From NCBI RefSeq assembly GCF_030246925.1, contig NZ_CP126740.1, positions 3,038,001-3,102,000 of the forward strand: 64,000 nt of DNA. The letters run 5' to 3'. Positions 33,750-42,826 of this stretch are shown piece by piece. The notes beneath the pieces are model-generated. The model searched no databases. It was not told the origin of the DNA and was given only the letters and a program-made list of their open reading frames with translations. Source of the DNA: Microbacterium sp. zg-Y625. GTDB lineage: Bacteria; Actinomycetota; Actinomycetes; Actinomycetales; Microbacteriaceae. The number at the start of each line of letters is the position of its first letter. The first letter of the stretch is position 1. The position numbers and the translations under genes are program-made.

Positions 33750-34890
33750 CGTCCTCATCGTCGGTGCGGGTCCCGTCGGCACCTTGCTCGCGGCCGAGCT
33801 CGCCCGGCACGGCGTCGAGGCGGCGCTGTGGGACCGGCGCACGGCGGCCGGCGGCGGAACACGGGCGATCGGCCTGCACGCGCCGGTGCTCGCCGCGCTG
33901 GAAGCCGGTGGCGCCACCGAGCGCATCCTCGAGCGCGCCGTGAAGGTGCGCCGGGGCGAGGCGCGGGGCGGGGGGACGCTGCTCGGCGTCGTGCGGTTCG
34001 ACCGGCTGCAGCAGCGGCATCCGTATGTCGCGACGCTCCCGCAGCCCGAGACCGAGGCGGCGCTGGCGGTCGGCGCTCCCGCGCCGGTGCGCGGGATGGC
34101 GGTCAGCGGCATCCAGGTCGACGGCGAACGCCTGCGCGTGCGGGCCACCCACGACGACAGCACGCTCGAGACGACGGCGCCCCTCGTCGTCGTCGCCGGC
34201 GGCGCCGGTGCTCGGGGGCTGGTGTTCCGCCCCGGCATGCCGCGCGGCGGAGAATACCCGGACCGCTACCTCATGTCGGATGCCACCGTCCCCCCGCGCG
34301 ACGACGCCGCCGTGGCGGTCGTGCACCTCGACGAGCGCGGCGTGCTCGAGTCGTTCCCGCTGCCCGACGGCCGTCGCCGATTCGTGGCGTGGGACACCGG
34401 GGGCGCCGCGGGCGTGGACGATGACGACGCAGCCCGCCTCGCGCGACTGCGCGCGGCGCTGGCCGCCCGCGGTGAGCACGAGGGAGCGGCGGCGATCACG
34501 GCTGCGGCATCCTTCCGCGTCCGCCGCGTGGTGGCGCCCCACCTGCGTCGCGGTCGGCTGTTCGCGATCGGCGACACCGCGCACGAGGTGAGCCCCATCG
34601 GCGGGCAGGGCATGAACCTGGGGCTGCTGGATGCCGCCGGCCTCGCGCCGCTGCTCGCGCGCTGGGTGCGGGAGGGGGCGGCGCCGGAGCCCGAGCTGGC
34701 CGCGTGGGAGCGTGACCGGGTGCGATCGGCCGGGCGGGCGGCGCTGCTGGCGTCCGCGAACACCGGGCTCGGGCGCCCTGTCGGAGCTGCGGCGCACGCT
34801 GTCCGGTCGCGCGCCATGCGTCTCGCGCTGGCGGCGGGCGGAACGCTGTTCGCCCGCGCGTACGCCATGGGGTTCGACGCGGCCGGCTGA
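33742..34890 (+). CDS. FAD-dependent aromatic monooxygenase (PHBH-type)
   Basis: A 382-residue flavoprotein. The ADP-binding loop is DVLIVGAGPVGTLLAAEL at residue 3, and the second FAD motif is LFAIGDTAHEVSPIGGQGMNLGLLDA near residue 275 (GD-Tx-H then PxGGxGMN). It should hydroxylate the PKS-derived alkylresorcinol ring to a hydroquinone or quinone in the tailoring pathway. It overlaps the methyltransferase gene by 8 bp. The UbiA gene that would complete the pathway is convergent on the other side of a six-copy repeat array. Confidence 0.88.
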   Translation: MPDVLIVGAGPVGTLLAAELARHGVEAALWDRRTAAGGGTRAIGLHAPVLAALEAGGATERILERAVKVRRGEARGGGTLLGVVRFDRLQQRHPYVATLPQPETEAALAVGAPAPVRGMAVSGIQVDGERLRVRATHDDSTLETTAPLVVVAGGAGARGLVFRPGMPRGGEYPDRYLMSDATVPPRDDAAVAVVHLDERGVLESFPLPDGRRRFVAWDTGGAAGVDDDDAARLARLRAALAARGEHEGAAAITAAASFRVRRVVAPHLRRGRLFAIGDTAHEVSPIGGQGMNLGLLDAAGLAPLLARWVREGAAPEPELAAWERDRVRSAGRAALLASANTGLGRPVGAAAHAVRSRAMRLALAAGGTLFARAYAMGFDAAG

Positions 34891-34955
34891 CGCCAGGCCC
34901 AGGCGCACGAGCCCGCGAGTAGACGCTCCGGCCCGCCAGCTCTCACCCGGGCCCG

Positions 34956-35069
34956 CGAATACTCACTCGGCGCGACGAATACTCACTCGACGCGACGAAT
35001 ACTCACTCGACGCGACGAATACTCACTCGACGCGACGAATACTCACTCGGCAGACCGAATACTCACTCG
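34956..35069 (-). repeat. GAGTGAG repeat array 8 (6 copies)
   Basis: Six minus-oriented copies at 34956, 34976, 34996, 35016, 35036 and 35056. Four linkers have ACGCGA or GCGCGA, the last GCAGAC. Convergent gap between the monooxygenase and UbiA genes, 7 bp from the UbiA stop. Confidence 0.95.
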
Positions 35070-35076
35070 GCAGCGG

Positions 35077-35913
35077 TCAGGGGACCAGGCTGGGGGGCGA
35101 CGTCACCAGCTGCACCGCGAGGAGCAGGGCGGCGGCCATCACGAGGCGGAACACCGTGCGGTCGGGCGGCCGAACGATCACGCGCGCGACCGTCGCGAGG
35201 GCGAGCACGGCGACCGCGGCGAACAGCATCCACGAGAGCGGGCCGAGCGCCCCGGCATCCGCCGCTCCCCACAGCACCGCGCCGGCACCGGCGAGCACCG
35301 CGATGCCGGCGAGCGCCGCGGCCGGGCGCGCGCCCATGCGGTGAGCGAGCCCGCGCACGCCGGTGCGGCGGTCGTCGTCGAGGTCGGGCAGCACGTTGGT
35401 CAGGTGCACGGCGGCGCCGAGCGCGCCGCCGGCGACCCACGCCCACCAGGCGGCGACCGCGGGCGGCTGGGCGGAGAGCGTGGCGAGTGATGGGAAGATC
35501 CCGAAGCTCAGCACGAAGGGGGCGATCGACAGCGGTGTCGCCTTGAGGCCGGCGTTGTAGGCCCAGGCCGACGCGAGCGCGACGGCGTGGGCGGCCAGCA
35601 TGCCGACGCCGAGCAGGGCCGAGAGCACCAGCGCCGCCACGACCGCCACGACCGCCACGGTCCATGCCGTGCGGGCTGAGACGTCGCCCCGCACGAGGGG
35701 CTTGTCGGTGCGCCCCACCTCGCGGTCGCGGTCCCGGTCGATCGCGTCGTTCGAGATCCCCACCGAGAGCTGTCCGCACAGCACCGCGAGCCCGAGCACC
35801 GCGATGCGCCACGGCTCCAGTCCCGCAGCGACTCCGAGCGCCACCGCGAGCACCGTGACCACGACGGAGGGGCCGGGGTGCGAGGCGCCCCACAGCGCCC
35901 GAAGCGTGATCAC
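35077..35913 (-). CDS. UbiA-family aromatic prenyltransferase
   Basis: A 278-residue membrane enzyme with about eight or nine helices. The first Asp motif is SNDAIDRDRDREVGRTDKP (NDxxDxxxD) near residue 55, and the second is NVLPDLDDDRRTGVRG near 180, both needed to bind Mg-prenyl diphosphate. It should attach a geranyl-type chain to the hydroquinone made by the adjacent PKS operon. The start is a GTG (35913). It is convergent with that operon, so the set is split into two transcription units. Confidence 0.9.
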   Translation of the reverse strand: MITLRALWGASHPGPSVVVTVLAVALGVAAGLEPWRIAVLGLAVLCGQLSVGISNDAIDRDRDREVGRTDKPLVRGDVSARTAWTVAVVAVVAALVLSALLGVGMLAAHAVALASAWAYNAGLKATPLSIAPFVLSFGIFPSLATLSAQPPAVAAWWAWVAGGALGAAVHLTNVLPDLDDDRRTGVRGLAHRMGARPAAALAGIAVLAGAGAVLWGAADAGALGPLSWMLFAAVAVLALATVARVIVRPPDRTVFRLVMAAALLLAVQLVTSPPSLVP

Positions 35914-35941
35914 CCGTCGATGCTCTCACGACGACGACCGC

Positions 35942-35975
35942 ATGCCGCGCCCGCCCTGGCCGGGAGGCGCGGCAT
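35942..35975 (-). terminator. Terminator hairpin after clpB
   Basis: Perfect 10-bp arms ATGCCGCGCC (35942) and GGCGCGGCAT (35966) with a 14-nt loop, extended outwards by CACGACGAC/GTCGTCGTG after a 3-nt bulge. Located 20 bp after the clpB stop on the minus strand. Confidence 0.75.
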
Positions 35976-35995
35976 CCGATGTGCCGGTCGTCGTG

Positions 35996-38200
35996 TCAGT
36001 CGTCGAGCAGCTCGGCCTCGATCACGTCGTCGTCAGCGGTGGGCGTGTCCGCCGGCCCCGCACTGGTCAACACGAGAGACGAGCCGTCCGCGGCGACGTC
36101 CACGCGCACCAGGTCGCCGTCGCGCACCCCGCCGCCGAGGATCGCCATCGCCAGGCGGTCCTGGATCTCGGACTGGATGAGCCGGCGCAGCGGCCGCGCC
36201 CCGAACAGCGGGTCGTAGCCCCGTTCGGCGAGCCAGGCCCGGGCGTCGGGGGTGACGGCGAGGGTCAGGCGGCGGTCCTTCAGGCGGCGCTGCAGCGCGT
36301 CGACCGACAGCTCGACGATCTGCGACAGGTCGTCCTCGGTCAGCGCCTGGAACACCACGACGTCGTCGAGACGGTTGACGAACTCGGGCCGGAACGCCTG
36401 GCGCACGAGCGCCAGCACCTGCTCCTTCTTCTGTTCGAACGACAGGGTCGGGTCGATGAGGATCGGCGAGCCGAGGTTCGAGGTGAGGATGAGGATCACG
36501 TTCTTGAAGTCGACCGTGCGTCCCTGGCCGTCGGTCAGGCGCCCGTCGTCCATCACCTGCAGCAGCACGTCGAAGACCTCGGGGTGCGCCTTCTCCACCT
36601 CGTCCAGCAGCACCACCGAGTACGGGCGCCGGCGCACCGCTTCGGTCAGCTGCCCGCCCTGCTCGTAGCCGATGTACCCGGGAGGGGCACCGACCAGCCG
36701 CGAGACGGAGTGCTTCTCGCCGTACTCCGACATGTCGATGCGCACCATGGCGTGCTCGTCGTCGAAGAGGAACTCCGCCAGCGCCTTGGCGAGCTCCGTC
36801 TTTCCCACACCGGTGGGACCCAGGAACAGGAACGACCCGGTCGGCCGGTTCGGGTCGCTGATGCCTGCGCGCGAGCGACGTACGGCGTCGGACACCGCCT
36901 TGACGGCATCCCGCTGACCGATGATGCGCTTGCCCAGCTCCCGCTCGAGGTGCAGCAGCTTCTCGGTCTCGCCCTGCAGCAGGCGGCCGAGCGGAATGCC
37001 GGTCCACGCCGAGATGACGGCGGCGATGTCCTCGTCGGTCACCTGGTCGCCGACCATGCGCTCGCCCTCGGCACCTTCGGCGCGCTCGGCCTCCATCACC
37101 TGACGCTCGAGCGCCGGGATCTCGGCGTACAGCAGCCGCGACGCACGCTCGAGGTTCCCCTCGCGCTGTGCGCGCTCGGCCTCGACGCGGGCGGCGTCCA
37201 GCCGGGTCTTGAGGTCGCCGACGCGGTTGAGCGAGGCACGCTCGCGCTCCCACCGCGCCTGCAGCTCGGCGAGCTTCTCACGCTCGGCGGCGAGGGTTTC
37301 GCGCAGGGCCGCGAGGCGCTCCTTCGAGGCGGCATCCTTCTCCTTCTTCAGCGCCAGCTCCTCAAGCCCCAACCGGTCGACATGCCGACGGAGCTCGTCG
37401 ATCTCGAGCGGGGCGGAGTCGATCTCCATGCGCAGGCGCGACGCGGCCTCGTCGATCAGGTCGATCGCCTTGTCCGGCAGCTGTCGCGAGGGGATGTACC
37501 GGTTCGACAGCGATGCCGCCGCCACCAGCGCGGCATCCGCGATGGCCACCTTGTGGTGCGCCTCGTAGCGCTCCTTGAGGCCGCGGAGGATCGCGATGGT
37601 GTCCTCGACGCTCGGCTCGCCGACGTACACCTGCTGGAAACGGCGCTCGAGCGCGGCATCCTTCTCGATGAACTCCCGGTACTCGTTGAGCGTCGTGGCG
37701 CCGATGAGGCGCAGCTCGCCGCGGGCGAGCATGGGCTTGAGCATGTTGGATGCCGCGACGGAGCCTTCCCCGCCGCCGGCGCCCATCAGCACGTGCAGCT
37801 CGTCGATGAAGGTGATGACGCGACCCTCGGACTCGGTGATCTCCTTGAGCACGCTCTTGAGGCGCTCCTCGAACTGGCCGCGGTACATCGCCCCGGCCAC
37901 GAGCGCGGAGATGTCGAGGGCGACGAGCTCCTTGCCCTTGAGCGAGTCGGCGACGTCACCGGCGACGATTCGCTGGGCGAGCCCCTCCACGACGGCGGTC
38001 TTGCCGACGCCGGGCTCGCCGATGAGCACGGGGTTGTTCTTCGTGCGGCGGGTGAGCACCTGGCTGATGCGGCGGATCTCGCTGTCACGGCCGATGACCG
38101 GGTCGAGCTTGCCCTGGCGGGCGCGGTCGGTGAGGTTGATGCCGAACTGCTCGAGGGCGCTCTGCTGCTCCTCCTGACCGGGCTGTTGCGTCGCGTTCAT
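35996..38200 (-). CDS. clpB: ClpB-type AAA+ disaggregase lacking the N-terminal domain
   Basis: A 734-residue Hsp100 chaperone that, with DnaK, pulls proteins out of aggregates. The first ATPase (GEPGVGKT at 61-68, IDELH Walker B), a full coiled-coil middle domain (about 315-430, [14 protein letters not shown] and Glu/Arg-rich repeats) and the second ATPase (GPTGVGKT near 460) are complete. The usual N-terminal Clp domain of about 145 residues is absent: the protein starts 30 residues before the first ATPase, and no in-frame coding lies upstream. AGGAGA precedes the ATG, and an HspR-type operator lies 30 bp further up. Confidence 0.93.
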   Translation of the reverse strand: MNATQQPGQEEQQSALEQFGINLTDRARQGKLDPVIGRDSEIRRISQVLTRRTKNNPVLIGEPGVGKTAVVEGLAQRIVAGDVADSLKGKELVALDISALVAGAMYRGQFEERLKSVLKEITESEGRVITFIDELHVLMGAGGGEGSVAASNMLKPMLARGELRLIGATTLNEYREFIEKDAALERRFQQVYVGEPSVEDTIAILRGLKERYEAHHKVAIADAALVAAASLSNRYIPSRQLPDKAIDLIDEAASRLRMEIDSAPLEIDELRRHVDRLGLEELALKKEKDAASKERLAALRETLAAEREKLAELQARWERERASLNRVGDLKTRLDAARVEAERAQREGNLERASRLLYAEIPALERQVMEAERAEGAEGERMVGDQVTDEDIAAVISAWTGIPLGRLLQGETEKLLHLERELGKRIIGQRDAVKAVSDAVRRSRAGISDPNRPTGSFLFLGPTGVGKTELAKALAEFLFDDEHAMVRIDMSEYGEKHSVSRLVGAPPGYIGYEQGGQLTEAVRRRPYSVVLLDEVEKAHPEVFDVLLQVMDDGRLTDGQGRTVDFKNVILILTSNLGSPILIDPTLSFEQKKEQVLALVRQAFRPEFVNRLDDVVVFQALTEDDLSQIVELSVDALQRRLKDRRLTLAVTPDARAWLAERGYDPLFGARPLRRLIQSEIQDRLAMAILGGGVRDGDLVRVDVAADGSSLVLTSAGPADTPTADDDVIEAELLDD

Positions 38201-38229
38201 TCGTTCTCCTGAAATCCGTGGGGCCCAAA

Positions 38230-38250
38230 CTTGAGCCTGCGTGACTCAAG
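38230..38250 (-). promoter_or_regulatory. HAIR element (HspR operator) upstream of clpB
   Basis: CTTGAGC, seven bases, then ACTCAAG: one mismatch from the consensus CTTGAGT-N7-ACTCAAG bound by HspR in actinobacteria, with flanking AAA/TTT symmetry. It lies 30 bp upstream of the clpB start, so clpB should be repressed by HspR and induced by heat. Confidence 0.9.
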
Positions 38251-38300
38251 TTTATCATCCGGGGGTCGATAGGTCGAGGGGAGGCGGGCGAACCGGCATC

Positions 38301-38339
38301 CCTCGGTCGCCCGAAATGTATCCCCTCGGTCGCCCGAAA
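38301..38339. repeat. Short direct repeat upstream of clpB
   Basis: CCTCGGTCGCCCGAAA occurs twice, at 38301-38316 and 38324-38339, a 23-bp step. It lies in the 311-bp gap between clpB and the GlxA-type gene. Function unknown; the two copies could bind a regulator of clpB. Confidence 0.45.
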
Positions 38340-38404
38340 AAAGGAGATCTGCCGGAACGAGGAGCCGGATGCCGAGAAATCACCGCATCCGGGCAGATCC
38401 CCTT

Positions 38405-38492
38405 GCCCCGGCAACGGCAACGGGGCCCCGGCACCGGCAACGGCAACGGCAGCGCAAGGGCCCCGGCAACGGCAACGGCAACGGGGCACCGG
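38405..38492. repeat. Low-complexity GGCAAC hexamer repeat
   Basis: Runs of CGGCAA are interrupted by GGGGCCCC palindromes, with about ten hexamer units in all. It is non-coding, just after the GlxA-type gene stop on the minus strand. Slipped-strand expansion is the simplest origin. Confidence 0.6.
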
Positions 38493-38511
38493 CCCGCCGC
38501 GGACGCGCGGC

Positions 38512-39486
38512 TCAGGCGGCGGGCGCAGCCTCGGAGCGCGCACAGCTGAACCGCCGGCGATACGCCGTCGGCGTCATACCCAGGGTGCGGGCGAAGTTCT
38601 GCCGCAGCACCGCGGCCGACCCGAACCCCGACTCGTCGGCGATGCGGTCCAGGCCGAAGTCGGTCTTCTCCAGCAGCCGCTGCGCGTGGATCAGCCGCTG
38701 TCGGCCCAGCCACGCGGCAGGGGTCGCTCCGAAGTCGGCCTTGAAGCGGCGGGCGAAGGTGCGCGGCGACATGTGCGCGCGGGCGGCGAGCTGCTCGACC
38801 GTGAGGTCCTCGCGCAGGTTCGCCACCATCCAGTCGCTCACCGGCGCCAGCGAGTCACCGGCGGCCACCGGCAGCGGCCGGGAGATGAACTGGGCCTGAC
38901 CACCGTCGCGCTGGGGCGGCACCACCATGCGGCGCGCGATCGTGTTGGTCATCTCTGCCCCGAGCTCCTGCCGCAGCAGATGCAGACAGGCATCCAACCC
39001 CGCCGCCGTGCCGGCGCTGGTGATGATGCGCCCGTCCTGCACGTAGAGCACGTCCGGGTCGACCTCGACGAGCGGGTACATGCGCGCCATGTCGTCGGCG
39101 TACATCCAGTGCGTCGTCGCGCGCCGCCCGTCCAGCACGCCGGCATCGGCCAGCACGAACGAGCCGCTGCAGACGCTGAGCACCCACGCGCCGCGCGCGA
39201 CCGCTCGGCGCACGACATCGAGCACGCGCGGGTCGCTGCGATGCCACCACTCCCGCGGCACCGGCGAGATCACCACGAGGTCCGCCTCGTCGGCGAACGC
39301 CAGGTCCGCATCGACGTTGATCGAGAAGCCCAGCTTCGACGGGATCGCGCCCGGCTCCGCCGTGACGACCCGGAAGTCGAACTTGGGGATGCCATCGTCG
39401 GTGCGATCCAGCCCGAAGGCTTCGCACGCCACGCCGAACTCGAACGGGGCGAACCCCGGTTGCACGACGCACGCCACAGTGTTCAT
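38512..39486 (-). CDS. GlxA-family regulator (DJ-1/PfpI domain plus AraC HTH)
   Basis: A 324-residue regulator. Residues about 5-175 form a DJ-1/PfpI-like domain (ACVVQPGFAPFEFGVACEAF, VLSVCSGSFVLADAGVLDG with the nucleophile-elbow Cys). The AraC helix-turn-helix pair follows near 230-315 (LTVEQLAARAHMSPRTFARRF, IADESGFGSAAVLRQNFAR). Such regulators sense small metabolites and usually activate a neighbouring gene. It is divergent from a 38-codon membrane-peptide gene, with a perfect palindrome between them that is probably its binding site. Confidence 0.9.
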   Translation of the reverse strand: MNTVACVVQPGFAPFEFGVACEAFGLDRTDDGIPKFDFRVVTAEPGAIPSKLGFSINVDADLAFADEADLVVISPVPREWWHRSDPRVLDVVRRAVARGAWVLSVCSGSFVLADAGVLDGRRATTHWMYADDMARMYPLVEVDPDVLYVQDGRIITSAGTAAGLDACLHLLRQELGAEMTNTIARRMVVPPQRDGGQAQFISRPLPVAAGDSLAPVSDWMVANLREDLTVEQLAARAHMSPRTFARRFKADFGATPAAWLGRQRLIHAQRLLEKTDFGLDRIADESGFGSAAVLRQNFARTLGMTPTAYRRRFSCARSEAAPAA

Positions 39487-39514
39487 GGCAGGAATGCTAC
39501 GCGTGGCGACCGGC

Positions 39515-39539
39515 CTGCCACTAGTGGCAGTTCTGCCAC
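39515..39539. promoter_or_regulatory. Palindromic operator between the GlxA-type gene and a small ORF
   Basis: CTGCCACTAGTGGCAG (39515-39530) is a perfect 16-bp palindrome, followed by a third half-site CTGCCAC at 39533. It sits 28 bp upstream of the regulator start and 5 bp before the TAGCGT -10 of the small gene, as expected for an AraC-type activator site. Confidence 0.65.
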
Positions 39540-39557
39540 GGACGTAGCGTCACTGCC

Positions 39558-39674
39558 ATGATCGCCATCCTGCTCATCGCCGCCCTCGGCGTCGTGGCCC
39601 TGACCGCCACGGCCCTCGAGCTCCGGCGCGACGGCTATCGCCGCGTGCCGACCGACCCGGCCCGACTGCCGTGA
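39558..39674 (+). CDS. 38-residue single-span membrane peptide
   Basis: The ATG follows a TAGCGT box by 7 nt, the leaderless arrangement used by many genes here. The product has a hydrophobic helix (AILLIAALGVVALTATAL) at residues 3-20, then a basic-polar tail (ELRRDGYRRVPTDPARLP). It is divergent from the GlxA-type regulator, with a palindrome directly upstream, so it is a likely regulated target rather than noise. Function unknown; no family recognised. Confidence 0.6.
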   Translation: MIAILLIAALGVVALTATALELRRDGYRRVPTDPARLP

Positions 39675-39695
39675 CCCGCAGGCGCGCGCCGACCC

Positions 39696-40826
39696 TCAGC
39701 CGCGCGCGAGCGTGGTGACGGTGTCCAGCAGCGCGTCTGCCGAGCGCTCCCACGAGAACCGCGCGATGTGCGCGGCGCCCGCCGCGATCACGCCGGCGCG
39801 CACGGCGTCGTCGTCCAGCGACGTCACAGCGGCGGCGACGGCCTTCTCGTCGTGCGGGTCGACATAGACGGCGCCGTCGCCGGCGACCTCGTGGAAGATC
39901 TCCATGTCGGTGACGACCGCCGGCACGCCCAGGGCGAGGGCCTCCGCCAGCGGCAGACCGTACCCCTCGTCGAGACTCGTCGAGGCGAGCACCGCGCGGT
40001 CTGCGAGCGCCGCCGCGTACGCGGCATCCGTCACGCCGTTGTGGAAGACGACGGCGCCCTCGCCGGCGAGCGCCTGCAGTTCGGCTCGGCGTGCCGGGGT
40101 GATGCGCGAGAGCAGGTGCAGCGTGCGGCCGGGCAGCAGCCGCATCGCCCGCACCAGCGTCTCGACGTTCTTGTAGGGCATGAACGAGCCCATGTAGACG
40201 AGGTTGCGCACCGGCCCGTCCGTCTTCACGTCGGCCCTGCCGCCCGGCAGCAGCGCAGCCAGCCGCTGCGGCGCGTTGGGGATCACCACGACGGGCCGCT
40301 TCGTCAGGCTCACGTCGGCGAACTGGCGCCGGCTGGTCTCGCTGACGGTCGCCACGACATCGGCGGCGTTCAGTGTGATCCGCTGCGGCACGTAGCTGAG
40401 GTGGAACAGCCGCCACCCGAGCCGGATCGGCGCCGGCAGATCCCGCGGAGGCGTGCGGTGACGGTAGTAGATGGTGTCGTGCAGGGTGAGGATGAGGCGG
40501 TACCGCCGTCCCCTCGAGCCGAGCGTCTGCATCGGGGAGAACACCACGTCGGGCGCGAAGCGGTTGAGCAGCCGCGCGGCGAACGGCTCCCGCCACGACG
40601 TCGGAGCGGACATCGCCAGGGTCTGGGCGCCCTCGGGAAGCAGCGGCCGCTGGGCCTCGTCGTGGATGAGGTAGGTGACTTCGACCCCTCGATCCGCAGC
40701 GGCTTCGTGCACGGCCGCGGCGAGCTCGGCGGAGTAGCGGCTGATGCCGTCGTGGAAGTCGGTGCGGATGTAGCGGGCGTCGAAGAACAGACGGATGCCG
40801 CGGTCGGCGGCCTCCGGCCTGCTCAC
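39696..40826 (-). CDS. Glycosyltransferase family 4 (GT-B fold), second gene of pair
   Basis: A 376-residue glycosyltransferase. It opens with IRLFFDARYIRTDFHDGISRYS, has the inter-domain start VRNLVYMGSFMPYKNVETLV near residue 205, and the donor-binding motif STSLDEGYGLPLAEALALGVPAVV (EGYGLPxxE) near 290. It should add a sugar to a lipid or envelope glycan in the cytoplasm. The GTG start overlaps the stop of the upstream glycosyltransferase (GTGA), so the pair is coupled and may act in sequence. Donor and acceptor are not readable. Confidence 0.88.
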   Translation of the reverse strand: MSRPEAADRGIRLFFDARYIRTDFHDGISRYSAELAAAVHEAAADRGVEVTYLIHDEAQRPLLPEGAQTLAMSAPTSWREPFAARLLNRFAPDVVFSPMQTLGSRGRRYRLILTLHDTIYYRHRTPPRDLPAPIRLGWRLFHLSYVPQRITLNAADVVATVSETSRRQFADVSLTKRPVVVIPNAPQRLAALLPGGRADVKTDGPVRNLVYMGSFMPYKNVETLVRAMRLLPGRTLHLLSRITPARRAELQALAGEGAVVFHNGVTDAAYAAALADRAVLASTSLDEGYGLPLAEALALGVPAVVTDMEIFHEVAGDGAVYVDPHDEKAVAAAVTSLDDDAVRAGVIAAGAAHIARFSWERSADALLDTVTTLARG

Positions 40827-42046
40827 GGCTTGACCGGCTCGCCCCGGTACAGGGCCTCGAACGTGTCGAGGGTACGGGCGATGTCGTGGATCTCGACGCC
40901 CTTGAGCGACGCGCGCTGCATGGCGAGGAAGTCCTCCGGGGATGCCGAGAGTACGCGGGTCAGCTTCGCGGCGAGGTCGTCGGGGTCCTGCGGGCGGAAC
41001 AGCCAGCCGTTGACGCCGTCCTGCACGAGGTGCGGCAGCGCGAGGGCGTCGGCGGCGACGACGGGAAGCCCCGAAGCCATCGCCTCCATGGTCGCGATGG
41101 ACTGCAGCTCGGCGATCGACGGCATCGCGAAGACGCTGGCCCGGGTGTACAGCGACCGCAGCTCGTCCTCGTCGACGTGTCCGTGGAAGATCACGCGAGC
41201 GGACAACCCGAGCTGTGCGGCGAGCGCCTCCAGCGCCTTGCGCTGGTCCCCGCCGCCGACGATGTCCACCGTCGCCTCGAGCGCCGGGTCGAGGCGGGCG
41301 ACGGCGTTCAGCAGCGTGTCGATGTGCTTCTCGGAGGTGAGGCGACCGACGAAGAGGATGCGGTTGACGCTGCGCGGCTCGAGAGCGGGCGTGTAGTTCG
41401 CGGCATCCAGTCCGCAGCTGATCGGGATGACCCCGGTGATGTCGATCGTGGATTCGAGGAAGTCCGCCGCGCGGCGGGTGGGCGTCGTGACCGCCCGCGC
41501 CAGGGCGAAGGTGCGTGAGGCGTCGTCCCACGCGGCCTTCAGCATGACCTTGTCCAGGAACGGCGGCAGGGTCGTGAAGTCGAGGATGTTCTCGGCCATC
41601 ACGTGGTTCGTGGCGACAACGGGGATGCCGCGCTGCGTGGCGATGCGTGCCAGGCCTCGCCCGATGACGATGTGCGACTGGATGTGCACGACGTCGGGGC
41701 GCACCTGATCCAGCACCTTGCGGGCGTAGTGCTTCGAGCGGAACGGCCAGACGAAGCGCAGCCAGTCGTGCGGAGGCCAGCGCAGTGACGGCAGCCGGTG
41801 CACGGTGAGCGGCACGCCCTCGATCACCTCGGTCGCGGGTGGTACGCGCTTGTACTTGCGGCCGGGTGCCACGACGTGCACCTCGTGGCCGCGGGTGGTG
41901 AGGCCGGCGGCGAGGCGCTCGGCGAAGCGCGCAGCCCCGTTCACATCGGGCGCGAAGGTGTCGCATCCGATGACGATCTTCAGGGGACGCCGAATGCCGG
42001 CAGGTGCTGCTTCGGGCTCGGGTTCGGGTGTCGCGGGGGAAGTCAC
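40823..42046 (-). CDS. Glycosyltransferase family 4 (mannosyl/glucosyl type), first gene of pair
   Basis: A 407-residue GT-B enzyme. KIVIGCDTFAPDVNGAARFAERLAAGL starts the N-terminal domain (GxDTFxPxxNG pattern), RPDVVHIQSHIVIGRGLARIA follows, the C-terminal domain begins RILFVGRLTSEKHIDTLL near residue 235, and the EX7E-like motif is SIAELQSIATMEAMASGLPVVA. It resembles phosphatidylinositol-mannoside-type or diacylglycerol glycosyltransferases of actinobacteria. The N-terminal 20 residues are Pro/Glu-rich. First gene of the two-gene operon. Confidence 0.88.
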   Translation of the reverse strand: MTSPATPEPEPEAAPAGIRRPLKIVIGCDTFAPDVNGAARFAERLAAGLTTRGHEVHVVAPGRKYKRVPPATEVIEGVPLTVHRLPSLRWPPHDWLRFVWPFRSKHYARKVLDQVRPDVVHIQSHIVIGRGLARIATQRGIPVVATNHVMAENILDFTTLPPFLDKVMLKAAWDDASRTFALARAVTTPTRRAADFLESTIDITGVIPISCGLDAANYTPALEPRSVNRILFVGRLTSEKHIDTLLNAVARLDPALEATVDIVGGGDQRKALEALAAQLGLSARVIFHGHVDEDELRSLYTRASVFAMPSIAELQSIATMEAMASGLPVVAADALALPHLVQDGVNGWLFRPQDPDDLAAKLTRVLSASPEDFLAMQRASLKGVEIHDIARTLDTFEALYRGEPVKP

Positions 42047-42192
42047 GGAGGGTGGCTGCCTATCTCTGCGTCGTGCCGCGGGGTCTGGCGGCGCGGCCCC
42101 ACTCTACCCGAGCAGCCCACAGGAACCGGAAAGCGCGCCACTCCCTGCCGACGCACAGCGCCCCTCGGCGGCATCCCCCCTACCCTGGGTGC

Positions 42193-42786
42193 ATGTCCCG
42201 ACTGCAGGCCGATGCCGATCCCGCCCGCTGGGTCCCCGTGACCGGATCGCTGGGGTTCAAGGGCCGCCGCCACCGCAAAGCGGCGATCCGCATGCTGATG
42301 GACCGGGCGAACGCGGCCCTCGGCGCGTCGGCACGCCCCGCCAGCGGCTTCGCGGCCTGGGCGGTGAGCCAGGCGGCACCGCTGCTCATGCGCAAGGCCG
42401 ACGGCCGAGTGCTGGTGTGGGTGTGGAAGGACGACCCCGAGCTGCTGGTCGCGATGGCGCAGCTGCAGCAGGCGACGCCGCAGCTGCGCGCCGCCCGCGC
42501 ATCGATGCCGATGGAGTACGACGACACCGAGTCGTTCCCGAACCCCTACCTGGGCGTCGGTGAGAAGCTCGCGATGACGCTGCCGGCCGACGACAAGACG
42601 CCGCCTTTCCTCAGCTACACGTGGGACACCGGCACCCACTTCGTGACGCTCACGGCCGTCTGCAGCGACCGCACGCGTGTGGGCACGGTCGTTTCCGAGG
42701 TCGACCATCTCGCGCGCAGCCTGCGGGTGGTGGGCGACGTCACCCTCGGCTCGTCGCCCGACGTGCTGCGCCTCGACCCGAAGTGA
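42193..42786 (+). CDS. Conserved hypothetical protein, 197 aa
   Basis: No family recognised with confidence. The product is soluble, with a basic N-terminal segment (GFKGRRHRKAAIRMLMDRAN), WAVSQAAPLLMRKADGRVLVWVWKDDPELLVAM in the middle, and a mixed beta C-terminal half (PFLSYTWDTGTHFVTLTAVCSD). TACCCT lies exactly 6 nt before the ATG, which supports both the start and a leaderless mRNA. It stands alone, divergent from the glycosyltransferase pair, and is followed by a large inverted repeat. I infer no function. Confidence 0.8.
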   Translation: MSRLQADADPARWVPVTGSLGFKGRRHRKAAIRMLMDRANAALGASARPASGFAAWAVSQAAPLLMRKADGRVLVWVWKDDPELLVAMAQLQQATPQLRAARASMPMEYDDTESFPNPYLGVGEKLAMTLPADDKTPPFLSYTWDTGTHFVTLTAVCSDRTRVGTVVSEVDHLARSLRVVGDVTLGSSPDVLRLDPK

Positions 42787-42826
42787 CCTGAGCTCGGGCT
42801 TCTCCCGCGGGGCCCATCCGTGCCGT

